A stretch of 64,000 bases of DNA from Kitagawia praeruptora. Lineage: Eukaryota > Streptophyta > Magnoliopsida > Apiales > Apiaceae. Where the stretch lies: contig CM075345.1 of NCBI GenBank assembly GCA_037693485.1, positions 2,435,501 to 2,499,500 on the forward strand, in the 5' to 3' direction. Position numbers and translations under genes: made by a program. The notes beneath the pieces are model-generated. The model searched no databases. It had not been told where the DNA came from and worked only from the letters and a program-made list of their open reading frames with translations. This document shows positions 1-10,827 of this stretch, one piece after another (the first letter of the stretch is position 1; every line of letters begins with the position of its first letter).

Positions 1-116
1 TCAGACAATACACAGAAAAGCTTGAATAAAAAACCGTTGTGTAAAAATTTCAGCCAACGCTTTTTCGTCGAAGTGTTGTCTGATGAGTGTCGTCTGAAGG
101 CAAAATTCTTGTAGTG
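1..116. mobile_element. CACTA transposon, right terminus only (body lies left of the window)
   Basis: The stretch ends in GCAAAATTCTTGTAGTG at 116. This is the exact reverse complement of the left end of the complete CACTA element that starts at 38531, and the next 100 bases also match that end in inverted orientation. They include the subterminal motifs built on CAGACAA and CAACGGTTT. The sequence after 116 (TTCC, then ATTTTCCC) compared with the uninterrupted LTR copy at 29203-29217 places the insertion inside that LTR. The likely 3-bp TSD is TTC, followed by one extra C. No coding part of the element is in the window. Confidence 0.85.
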
Positions 117-120
117 TTCC

Positions 121-1508
121 ATTTTCCCACGCACTGTTCTTGACCAGATTTCCTATTCGAACCTTTACAAGGTTAGATACTATTTCAGTATTAACTCAAG
201 CAACACCATATCGTTTGCTCTATTCTACCCATGCGCGTCCTATAACGCTTACATATATCATAAATAACATATACAAACACATACCATTACACATAGACAT
301 ATCCAATCATATCCATATAGTGGTCTTACTATAATTACTAAGTCACATATACACGTCACATATCCACTTCAAAATAGTACACCCACTTAATATTTAAAAC
401 CACGATATACTCTTGAAATAATCCACTGATTCATATATTTAAACCCTTAGTAATCATAACACACCTTCAAGTATTGAAATTAAATAACTCAAATAGACTT
501 TTAAATAAATTTGCAGGGGATTTTTAGAAAATTTCGGCATGAAGTATTCGTTTATCATACTATGGGCTCAGCCCCTCCATGCCAAACAAAACAATTATAA
601 CCCTGTTTTTGATAAAATAAAAGCTGCCTCAATTGCAGCAACATAAAAATAAACAAATAATGAAAAGTACCCGCCCAGACATGCGACACCTAGCACATAA
701 GGAAAAGTATCCGCCCAGACATGCGGCAACTAAACACATAAGAAAAGTAAACTGATAACTAAACTTTACTATAAATTTCATTTGAAAACTAAATTAAAAC
801 AAACCACACAGCCTCTAGGGCCAGTGGTACTATTCAGAAATCATTTTAATACCAAGTACTATTTACTAATAAACGACAACCAAGTAATCACTTATAATCC
901 ACCAAGTAGCGATTTAACAAATATAATTGCCACCCAATTTCAACATACAATTTATTAATCAAATAACACCTCCAATAATTACTAACAATTATCAAGGTAA
1001 ATTAGTAATCGCTTACTCATCAATACCAAGTACTTGACAATTACGCATTTAGCACATAGACACATACGAGTTATCCAACTCTTATGACTATACATTATTA
1101 GACCATAACAATTAGCATCTAGCACTTAGTAATTAACAATTACAATTTGGAAACTAACAATTAGCAATTAACAACTAATCCGACAATAATAGACCAATAA
1201 CCATCACAAAACCCGAGCACACAACCGGCTCACAATTAATCTCAACAATTACCATCAACAGATATAGATCCTCCGAATTAAATCTCGAAATTTAATCTAC
1301 TACTAAAATTAACACATTAACTCACAAATTAAATCTAATTTAATCACCACAATAATCTCATAATTTAAACTAATTAAAATATAACAATTAACACAATTTA
1401 ATCTAAAATTGAAAATTAAAATAATTACATCGATAACATAAATTAAATAAATAAAATAAACAAAATAACATTTTATACCTTCCGATGAATACTTCTCCCA
1501 ATATCTTC

Positions 1509-1555
<47 letters not shown>

Positions 1556-2501
1556 AGCAGTCTCTCCTCTCTCTCCGTGCTGCGCCCAGACTCCACCTGA
1601 CAGGGCTTCATCGGCCGCCAGTACCACCACAGCCGCTAGCCACCACAGCGCGCGCGGTGGTCCCCCTTCTACTGCCGTCGCGAGTTCCCTGCACAGTCGC
1701 CATCTCCCTCTCTCACCTAGCTCCCCCGACACCCTCTTTATCGTATCTATATATGTATATGTATGTATATAATCTCAATTTAATCTCCCACCTCTCTTCC
1801 TCCTCTTCCCCCAATCTCTTTTCTTCTCTTTTATTTCTTTTTCCCCCACCATTTTTCTTTCTTCTTCCCGATGATTCGAGAGTCTGCTGCGTGTGTTCTA
1901 TTTTGCAAATGGGCTTGGGCCCAATATCTTATACGATTACTCCTCGGCCCAATTACAACACTACTTATACACTTTTAAAACTACTACGTAAATTCATAAA
2001 TCGAATTTAAGTAAAATATTAAGAAAATTAAGCTTTTCATTTTTAAAATAAAGAATATAAAATTACGAGCACGCATATATTTTCGAAATATTTTTCGGAT
2101 CAAAAATGAATTAAATAGGAATTTTCAAATTTTTGATCCTTTAAAATACAATAAAACTCTTAAAATCATTTTAAAATACTCAAGCATCCAAATTAATCCA
2201 CCCAACAATTTTAAAAACTCAATAATACATAAAGTAAATATTCCAAAAGATTTCATGATTTTTAATCCCTCTGATAATTTTATAAAATTTACAGAGGATC
2301 AAAAATACATGATTTAAATATTTTTAAATCCTCAAAAATACAAATAAAAATACACCGACCTTCATAACTCACACAAATCATCATATAAACACATAAACAC
2401 AACTTCACATATTTCTCACCTTTACAACAATATTCACATAATATAACTCATAATTTATAATAAATAAATAATTCGAAATTCGAAATTTCTAGGTCGTTAT
2501 A
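121..2501 (-). repeat. 3' LTR (left copy) of the long-LTR element, 5'-truncated on the plus strand by a CACTA insertion
   Basis: It matches 29210-31458 almost throughout. The main differences are a stretch of about 126 bp near 1134-1259 that is missing from the right copy, the length of the TC microsatellite, and scattered substitutions (about 1-2% by eye). Inside it, a unit of about 43 bp containing CGCCCAGACATGCG occurs twice in tandem at about 662-747. Short open frames around 1485-2010 are low-complexity readings of the pyrimidine-rich stretch and are not genes. Confidence 0.85.
1514..1553. repeat. (TC)20 microsatellite in the LTR
   Basis: An uninterrupted dinucleotide run. The matching site in the other LTR (30494-30517) has about 12 units, so the array changed length after the element inserted. 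Confidence 0.95.
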
Positions 2502-2515
2502 TCCTTCCCCCCTTA
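2502..2515 (-). other. Polypurine tract of the long-LTR element
   Basis: On the minus strand this reads TAAGGGGGGAAGGA directly before the LTR start TATAACGACC, as expected for plus-strand DNA priming next to a 3' LTR. Confidence 0.8.
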
Positions 2516-3471
2516 ATAGGATTCTGTCCTCAGAATCACTCCTAAGGACATAAGTGATAGTTCTTTTCAATCATTTGCTTCCACTTTCCAGGTCATATCC
2601 TTCAACTCTAGGATTTCTTCCATACCAACTCAATTATTACCAAGCTCATTCTGCGAGCCCTTGAATTTCGAAATAACCTTAAACTTTGGTTTCCGAGTCT
2701 TATTAACTCCAAACGTTTATCATACGTGAACGAATATCTTATTGTCAAAATCAACATGACCTTTACGTATGAGGAACTATACTCTGCGTTAACACTATAT
2801 TGCCACGCTAATCCTTCGCCATAATGCAATCGCGCAATTTGCCTTGATTCACAACAATCTACACTTGGCACCATTCTCTAGCTCTTACCCCTAATCACAC
2901 GTTTCAGATAGAACTGCAAAAGAAATCTCAAGAAATCCTTCAATCGTTTCTACTCCATTTTCACGGACTATGTCGATCGAGAAGAGAATAATTAAGAAAT
3001 TTCTATCTGACTTTAGTCCCATTATTCTACCAAGTACCTAACCTTGAAACTTAACATCATACCGTCCATTCTCAGTCACATCCTTCCAATCAGATACTTT
3101 AACCAAACACATACGTCCTTAGATGCACATCAAGCATAATGCTAATAACAACTCAATTCTCACTCTTTTAAAATATTCTGATTCGCTAAGTCTTTTGAAG
3201 TATAGCCTTGATTATTTGCAGCTCTTGAAAGCTAAAATACCTGTCACCTTGACTGGGACTTCACTCAATACAAGAACAAAATTGAGTTAACCAATCTGTA
3301 ATATTAATTCTCCTGAGGTCAAAACTTCACTTTGATACTAACCATGAAACAATTCTTACTCCAACAATTCCCAACAAGCTCCCGCTTTTATCAACATGCA
3401 TATTCAACTTAAAACGTTTACCACTTATTTACATATCCTAAAACGAAAGCTTACTCGGATAAATCTTTGGG
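2516..3471 (-). mobile_element. Interior (3' side) of the long-LTR element; no intact gene
   Basis: No reading frame of useful length is open. Just inside the PPT the minus strand can be read as a short acidic peptide (around DSEDRILLRG) that resembles the last residues of a gypsy pol, but frames shift and stop. A stretch at about 2918-3053 is similar to 24381-24510 on the far side of the Athila insertion, so the interior holds a diverged direct repeat. The Athila insertion begins at 3477; its TSD AAGAA lies at 3472-3476. Confidence 0.5.
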
Positions 3472-3476
3472 AAGAA

Positions 3477-4981
3477 TGATAAGTGGATTTTATATCTACT
3501 TGGAACATTCTAAATCGGCTTAAATTGATTGTCTTGGACTCAAGTTTCTTGTAGTTTTGATGTGTTTTGCTTAGTTGTGCAGGTTTACGAGAATGTTGAT
3601 TAAGGTGGATGCTTCTATAATTTTTTGGGAATTAATTGATTAAAATTCGGATTTTCTGGGAAGGCTACGCAGCTTACACTGTTTTGGCCATATCTGGAGT
3701 TCTGTAAGTCCGTTTTCAGTGATCTTACTGCCCACGCGAAGCTTGAGAGATTTTCTACAACCTGGGATAGGAAGCACGTGCAAGTAATATGTTGATTAAA
3801 ATCGCGCGCCTGTTCTAGTTAAAGAAGGCTGGGAAATTCCTGTTTTGCCCTTTTCAAGTTCTAATTATATTCCGGGCAGGTTTTAGCACCTTAATTAAAT
3901 TCTAATTGTAATAGAAGATAAATTCTTGCTGGGCAAGAAATCTAGAGCCTATAAAAACACATCTAAGCATTGTAATAGAGATACACATTATCATAGTTTT
4001 ATTATTGTAACCAGCTTAGATCTGCAAGGGAGAAAAGGAGAGAAGGGTTCAACGCTCGTGACAAGCAACGGATCTAGATCTACTTCATCCTTTGTTCTAG
4101 ATTTGTTTTCTCGAACTCTTGTTTATTAATATAATTATTTCTTTTATTCATATCTTGTTATTTACCATGTTTTCATCAAATCCCATGACGATGAACGGTT
4201 CAATTATGGGCTAATCGTTGTCATGGGATTCTAACGGAGTTACTTATGGAACTTAGTATCTTGATGCTTTAAAGATCTGTGTGTGGTGTATATCTGATAT
4301 CCTCGTATGGTTAATCTTAATGCTTTTAGATGCGTAGCTAACATCTAAATTGAATTGTTAATCTCTTGTGAAGTGAAAGTGGATCTTGAGATTTAGAACT
4401 GGCCATGCTAGCATAGGTTCATAATTGTTTATCAATATGATTCGTGGGTGAGATGAAAATACTCATACTGCCCTGTGTGATCTTTATGGATAACTTGTTC
4501 TTCAACCGTTATGTTTTCAAATTCTATAGACATATAGGGTCTAAGCATAATTGGTGTCTATTCATCTTCTATCTCTTTTGTGGATGTATGTTTAGTTTGG
4601 TATGCGTATGCTGACAGGTAGCGTATACTTGTTTCGTGTTATCCGATCAGATATCAAAACCATTGCACATAGTGGTTAAAGGCGTCAGATCTAAGGGAAG
4701 TATTTAATGAAGTTAGAGTCCCATGTTTTTATTCTCATAAGTAACTCGATTTCTATTCTTATTAGTTAATTTAATTATTAGTTTTATAATTTGCATCTTA
4801 GTATAATTTAGTAGTTAATAAAATCCAATTTGTTATTTGTCTTAGCAGTGGATAAAAACCATACATCGGTGCATAGGTACATTAATTGAATTAAACACCA
4901 TTATAGATCTCTGTGGGAACGAACTTGATTTAATCATATATTACTTGTGACAACGTGCGCTTGCGTAAATTTTGCATAACA
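3477..4981 (+). repeat. 5' LTR of the non-autonomous Athila element
   Basis: 1505 bp, from TGATAAGTGG to TTTTGCATAACA. Its last 75 bases share the block CTCTGTGGGAACGAA and the end of U5 with the other Athila element, although the U3 parts differ. The 67-codon frame at 3926-4129 is repeated in the 3' LTR only because the LTRs are copies; I see no sign that it codes for a protein. Confidence 0.92.
3950..3957 (+). promoter_or_regulatory. Probable LTR promoter TATA box
   Basis: TATAAAAA lies about 475 bases into the 1505-bp LTR, in the position expected for the U3/R boundary, and is conserved in the 3' LTR at 23351. This is an inference from the motif and position only. Confidence 0.55.
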
Positions 4982-4987
4982 AGTTTT

Positions 4988-5005
4988 TGGCGCCGCTGTC
5001 GGGGA
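4988..5005 (+). other. Primer-binding site (tRNA-Asp type)
   Basis: TGGCGCCGCTGTCGGGGA begins seven bases after the end of the 5' LTR. Complementarity to the 3' end of tRNA-Asp is the usual Athila/Tat arrangement. The nested Athila has the same site with GCCG in place of GTCG. Confidence 0.85.
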
Positions 5006-5121
5006 TCATCGGTGTTTTTATTTTAGTTTATGTGCTTGTCATCAGTGGTCGTTAGCGTTCACTGACTCGGATTTCTTACTTAGTTTGTTTGTTTCGTGGT
5101 GTTTCAGGTACTTAAGTTTGT

Positions 5122-7809
5122 ATGCAAACACGTTCGCAAGCTCGTTTACAAAAACTGGCGGAAGACGATCTTGTAGAGAATAAAGAGAATAAGGAAGAGG
5201 AATCTGAAACTACAGTAGCAATGGCAGATGCAGCAGCAGCTAAGGCTTTGAGGGAGTATTCTCAGCCGAAACTCAATGATATCCAGTCTAGCATTATTAG
5301 GCCAGCTATTGCAGCGAACAATTTTGAGATCAAGTCGGGCACAATTCAGATGGTGCAGAATTCAGTCCAGTTTGGGGGAGCTCCTACGGAGGATGCCAAC
5401 ATGCATGTTAGGGACTTTATCGAAATCTGCGACACTTTCAAATGTAATGGTGTGACGGATGATGCTATCAGGTTGAGGCTTTTCCCATTCTCTCTGAGGG
5501 ATAAGGCTAAGAGCTGGCTACACTCTTTGCCACCTGGTTCCATTACTACATGGGAAGATCTTGCTCAGAAGTTCCTTACTAAATTCTTCCCTATGGCGAA
5601 AACTGCAGCATTAAGGAATCAGTTGACTCAATTCCAACAGCAATCTGGCGAGACTTTGTGTGAGGCTTGGGAACGCTACAAGGAGATGCTAAGGAAGTGT
5701 CCTCATCATGGCATGCCTGATTGGATGGTTATTAATGGGTTTTACAATGGGTTGGGAGCACAATCTAGGCCTTTGCTAGATGCAGCGTCAGGTGGAGCTC
5801 TTTGGGCGAAGAGTTATGATGAAGCTTATGATCTTATAGAGATGATGGCTGCTAATGAATATCAAAATCCAACCCAAAGGCTATCTCAAGGAAGGGCAGC
5901 AGGAATTTTGGATATAGATACAGCTTCAATGATTACAGCTCAGTTGAAGGCTCTTGCTATGAAGGTGGATTCTCTTGCAAATTTTGGAGTTCAGCAGGTG
6001 GCTAGTGTTTGTGAGCTATGTGCGGGCGCACATGAGACGAATCAGTGTGCTATCTCTTCTGAATCAGCACAGTTCGTGAGTAATTTCCAGAGACCTGCGG
6101 CACCAGTTCCAGCCACTTATCATCCTAATAATCGGAATCATCCTAACTTCAGCTGGAGCAATAATCAAAATACTCAACAATCTTATCAGCAAGCGAAGCC
6201 GTACAATCAAGGCTATCAATAACCTTATGCTCCAAGGACACCATATCAACCTCCGGGATTTCAGCAGCAACAACCCCAGGCTCATGCGGGGCAATCTTCT
6301 AATGAAAAATCTGATGAGATGTGGATAGCGTTAAAGAACTTACAAGCTAGTCAGAAAGTCTTGGAAACTCAGTTAGGACAGATTGCAAGTGCTTTATTTA
6401 GTAGACCTCAAGGAACTCTTCCTAGTGATACGGAGGTTAATCCAGGTAGGAGGGAAAGCAAGGAACAGGTCAATGCAGTTACTTTGAGATCTGGAAAAGT
6501 CACGAGTGATCCTAAATCAGCAACTGAAGAAGATGAAGATGTTCAGAATCAGCAGGATGAAAAATCTGCAGTGCCAGTAATTGAGAAATCTGATTTAGTG
6601 GCTGATCAGCTAGATGGTGAGAAGAGCAAGAAACCTGTTGAAAAGTCTACTCCGGAGCAATCTTCAATGAATAATCAGATCTATCTGCCTCCTCCATTTC
6701 CTGGACGTTTGAAGAAAAGTCAAGAGAAACAGTTTCAGAAATTTATGGATGTCTTCAAGAAACTGTCCATTAACATTCCTTTTGTTGAAGCGTTGGAGCA
6801 GATGCCAAGATATGCAAAGTTCATGAAGGATATTTTGTCAAGGAAGAGAAGGTTGGAAGATTTTGAAACAGTGGCATTGACGGAGGAGTGCAGTGCGGTG
6901 TTGCAACAGAAATTGCCTCCTAAACTTAAAGATCCAGGAAGTTTCACTATTCCATGCACTATTGGCAACCTTTCATTCAGCAAGTGTTTATGTGATTTGG
7001 GAGCTAGCATTAATCTTATGCCCTTGTCTGTTTTCAAGCAACTTGGTCTACCAGAGCCAAAGCCAACTAATATCTCTTTGCAGTTGGCTGATCGATCTAT
7101 CACATATCCTAGAGGCATTGTGGAGGACGTTTTGGTGAAGGTTGATAAGCTCATATTTCCAGCTGATTTCGTTATCTTGGATTTTGAAGAAGATAAGAAG
7201 ATTCCCATAATCTTGGGAAGACCGTTCTTGGCTACAGGAAAGACTTTGATTGATGTGCAAAAAGGAGAGCTTACAATGAGGGTGCAAGATCAGAGTGTCA
7301 CCTTTAATGTGTTCAAGGCCATGAAATTTCCGACAGATGATGAAGAGTGTTGTAGTGTGGAAATAGTTGATACGGGTCAGAGAAAGAAATTTGATCAGTT
7401 ATTGAGTGAAAAATCTGACATGCATGTGCTAAAGCATCCCATTAGTGATTCCATTGACAGTTCTTCGGTTCGTGATCTTTCGAAAGTAAAGCTTGGAAAA
7501 CTTCCACCACATTTGAGGTATGTCCTTTTGAATAATGAGCTAGTGATTTTTGAAGAGGGGCATAATAACGTGTTACGAAGGTGGAAGACCGATGATAAGG
7601 AAGAAGAAATTTTAGTTCAGCCGGTTGAGTTGGAGAAGTACCTTAGAGGTGTGAAAAAGAAAAAGAAAAAGATTAGGCCGTTGGGTAGTAAATTTAAGTT
7701 GAAGTCTGATGGAAGAGATTTGTGGAAAGCGAGCAACCAAGATGTCAACATTCGTATGAGTGGTTTGTCTGTTGAAGATGGTTCAGTTATTCTTTTGAAA
7801 CCACCATGA
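5122..7809 (+). pseudogene. Athila gag-protease polyprotein, one nonsense codon, no pol
   Basis: Starts MQTRSQARLQ and continues in one frame to TGA at 7807-7809, interrupted by a single TAA at 6220-6222 in the Gln/Pro-rich linker after gag. The Gag capsid region (about residues 75-250) is close to that of the intact Athila at 15793-21168. A zinc-knuckle-like CELCAGAHETNQC (CX2CX3HX4C) follows at 6010-6048. The retropepsin-like protease has the active-site motif CDLGASINLMP near 6990-7022 and the later ILGRPFLATGKT. After the LPPHLRY motif the frame diverges from the intact element: it ends in a tail of about 95 residues with a KKKKKK run and no RT, RNase H or integrase. Without the TAA it would encode about 895 residues. 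The stop sits just before the conserved post-pol block, as in the intact element, so the short polyprotein looks like a settled form of the family and not a random break. Mobility would need enzymes in trans. Confidence 0.88.
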
Positions 7810-7820
7810 GTTGAGGAAGT

Positions 7821-7869
7821 AACGTCAAGCTACTGACGTTAAAGAAGCGCTTCGTGGGAGGCAACCCAT
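7821..7869 (+). other. Conserved Athila block directly after the polyprotein stop
   Basis: Contains the inverted repeat ACGTCA/TGACGT around AGCTAC, then the palindrome AAGCGCTT and GTGGGAGGCAACCCA. About 43 of 47 bases match the block at 15733-15781 (minus strand), which lies the same dozen bases after the intact pol stop. Conservation outside a coding frame suggests an RNA or DNA signal; its role is unknown to me. Confidence 0.7.
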
Positions 7870-8355
7870 ACATTAGTGTAGGAAAAAAAAAATTTTGAGT
7901 GTTTTGTGAAAAAAAAAAATCGAATTTTTGAGCAGGTTGCAGCTCTGTAACACAGGCTGCACCTGCGTTTCTGGAACAGGGGCAGATTGCGGGAGAGTAA
8001 CGCAGACTAGGGGCAGGCTGCAGGGCTGTTGCGCAGGCTGCGCCTGCGCATCTGCATGTTGAGCAGTTGGCCTGGGCGCGTGCAGTCTGCGCGTATGGCA
8101 GGAGCAGCAGTTTTGTTTCCAGCCTCTCTTCACTGTTGTGTACGAGTTTGTGGTACATATATATATAAAAAAAAAACTTTTCTCCCCATTCTTTTTATAC
8201 CCCCATTCTATCTAATTCTTTTCCTATTTCTATTTCAAAAACCCCCATCTTTTCTTCAAAAAATTCTAAACCTATTTCTATTCTAATTCTTACTTATTAT
8301 TTTTTTTATTTATTTTTATTCTTATTTATTTTTATTTATTATTATTATTATTTAT

Positions 8356-8388
<33 letters not shown>

Positions 8389-10681
8389 TTAGTATTATTA
8401 TTAATAATAATTATAATTATTATTATTATTATTATATACACACCTTTTCATACAAATCCAATTCCTCTTCTATTTTATTTAAATCTCCAAAAATTCAATT
8501 CTAAAGAGGAATTAATTGCAAGTTCACCTCTCCAATTCGTAGTGGGTTTATTTCTTCTCTCAAATTTTATTTTGATTACGAATTTGTGTTCTTGTAAATT
8601 GGGATTTGTATTATTCTTGATATATTGGGGTATTTTTGGTGTGTTATTGCTTGGTAATTTTTGGTGGAGCTTCTTGTGAGTTGGGTATTGATTCTTTTGG
8701 CTCATAAGCATGGGAGAGATAGTGCTAATGTTGGGAAATTTTCGTTTTCGACGGTGGAGGTTAAATTTAATTGGTTGTTTGAGGCCAATTGCTAAGGTTA
8801 GGGGATTTTTGCGAGAAATAGAATTGTTGGGTATGCTTCGGCGCATTGCAAGTATGTTTTCTGCTATCCCTTGTATTTACTTCCATTCAATGAGGACATT
8901 GAATATTTTAAGTTTGGAGGTGGTTTGAGGGATTAGTAGTTGTTGTATTATTTGTTCATGTAGGATTTCATGATTTGCATATTATTAGTAGTAAATTATG
9001 CATTTATGTTCGTGTTATCTACGCTTGTTTCATATAGGACATTCTGTTTTTATGTTCATTTATCATGTGAGTTCATAATAGTTTGCATTTGCACCCATGC
9101 TTGATAGGAATTTTGTGTTGTTGACGCTTTTGATTGAGAAGTGATATGCTTTGTTCTTGTGCACACACATACACTAGTAAGTTGAAGCTAGTAGACTTAT
9201 TGAATGTTGTAAGTGATTAGAAGGACATGAATATGTGCAAGATGATTTAGTTTGCATGCTTTGAATACAAGTTGGTGCGTTAGAGAGATGTTTGCTTAGG
9301 ATTGAGTATGTTTTTCCACCAAGTGAGATTTTGAGCCTTATTGCATATTTTTTTGCAATTTATTCGTTTGCTTGAGTGTCCACGGATTGTTTGCATTGCT
9401 AGCAGTTGTTTGAGGTCTTTCTTGAAACGCATGACATTATTTGACGATTAAAATGATAAAGGCATTTAGGAATAACCGCATATTTTCCCATATTACCACA
9501 CCATGTTTACATGATCAATTAGTTAATCCGTTGAGCTTAATCCTATTTTTCGGTGACATACCACATTACTTGCCTAGACCTTTTTCTTGTATTGGCCTTA
9601 CATTAATTTGAACCCACATTGTCAAAGGCTAGTAGAGTGCTTAAGGGAGTAATAAGGTGTGCAAGGAAGGGTTTATTGTTGGTCATAATTTTGGGGGAAA
9701 TATTGAAAATTGGGTTTGGTTGTTTGCTTGATAGTCGGTATATGTAATAAATTATGGGATCATTGTTATTGTTTATATTATTGTTTGTGTTCTATTTAGC
9801 TCTCGGAAAAAAAAATACAACAAAAAAACAACAAAAGAAAAAAAAAGAAAAAATAAAAGAAAAAAAAAGAAAAAAATATATATTATGAGAGCATGTTTGT
9901 GTTTGTTGCGATCCTATTTCAGTCGACTAGTCGAGTGTTTGTTTTAGTAAAATTATGTGGGGGGAAATAGGGTGTTGTGTGTGATTTATTATGGTACTTA
10001 CTAGCTTTTGACACTTCACCTGTTTTGGCTTATTTGACATACCTTATCCCTAGCCCCGTTACAACCCAAATAAAGACCTTTTGATTATCGTCATTGATGT
10101 ATGTTGTGTTAAGAGTTAGATTGATACCAAATGTCAAGCATGCTTATGATTTTGTTGGAATTGAGTGATACACTTACCCTTGTTCTTGAGTGAAGATTCT
10201 TTTGTGAGTGGATTGTGAGTGTTTGCTTGTTCTTGCGTATGAGATCCCGAGTGTTGTCTCAAAGATGTACTCTTGTAGGCTTAGCATGTTTACTAACTTA
10301 TTCTTACACTTGACATGGGCTTGTGAGAACTTATGCATGTTCATTGAGTAGACTATGTGAATACTTGCACTTTCGACACCAAGACATTGCGTATTTACTT
10401 TGATTCTTAAGTTGATGTGGCATGAGAGGATTTGAAGGTATGGTAGATTAGATTAATTGCATTTTCATTTAGTTGCATTCATGCATTGCATTGCATTAGG
10501 TAAATGGATTTTGTGGGTACATTCTCTATAGGCCCTCACGAGACCTTACTCGTCCACTAGGGCTGCCTAGGGGTTTAAAGGGCTTGTTGCATATGCCAAA
10601 TGCAACCGTGATCACCTACGGAAGTGGTACTAGTTAGTTAGCTAGTTGTAATTGTTAATGCTTGAGGACAAGCATCGGTTT
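7870..10681 (+). mobile_element. Non-coding 3' region of the non-autonomous Athila
   Basis: 2.8 kb with no supported gene. In order: a poly-A-containing start; a GC-rich patch at 7930-8100 with repeated CAGGCTGC and CTGCGC words; a T-rich and ATT-rich stretch (8160-8450); ordinary AT-rich sequence; an A-rich tract with scattered G at 9807-9880, which corresponds to the poly-T tract at 13148-13219 of the other Athila; and a run into the PPT containing GAGGACAAGC, shared with the other element. The 72-codon frame at 8710 and the 123-codon minus frame at 8475 show no homology I recognise. Confidence 0.7.
8335..8440. repeat. ATT/TTA-rich microsatellite
   Basis: Nearly pure ATT trinucleotide repeats, broken around 8394-8420 by ATTTAG and AATAAT variants. 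Confidence 0.9.
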
Positions 10682-10694
10682 AAGTTTGGGGGTG
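10682..10694 (+). other. Polypurine tract of the non-autonomous Athila
   Basis: AAGTTTGGGGGTG lies directly before the 3' LTR start TGATAAG at 10695. The same tract precedes the 3' LTR of the nested Athila. Confidence 0.85.
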
Positions 10695-10827
10695 TGATAA
10701 GTGGATTTTATATCTACTTGGAACATTCTAAATCGGCTTAAATTGATTGTCTTGGACTCAAGTTTCTTGTAGTTTTGATGTGTTTTGCTTAGTTGTGCAG
10801 GTTTACGAGAATGTTGATTAAGGTGGA
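10695..10827 (+). repeat. 3' LTR of the non-autonomous Athila, first segment
   Basis: Identical in layout to the first 133 bases of the LTR at 3477; cut at GTGGA by the nested element. The rest of this LTR resumes at 23011. Confidence 0.92.

Noticed and set aside
1309..2010. Several frames of about 100 codons with Ser-Leu or Arg-Glu repeats
   Set aside because: Driven by the TC microsatellite of the LTR; the other LTR copy has a different repeat number.
3926..4129. 67-codon frame repeated at 23327-23530, looking like a conserved small gene
   Set aside because: Both lie in the two LTRs of one element; the identity is due to LTR duplication and there is no recognisable domain.
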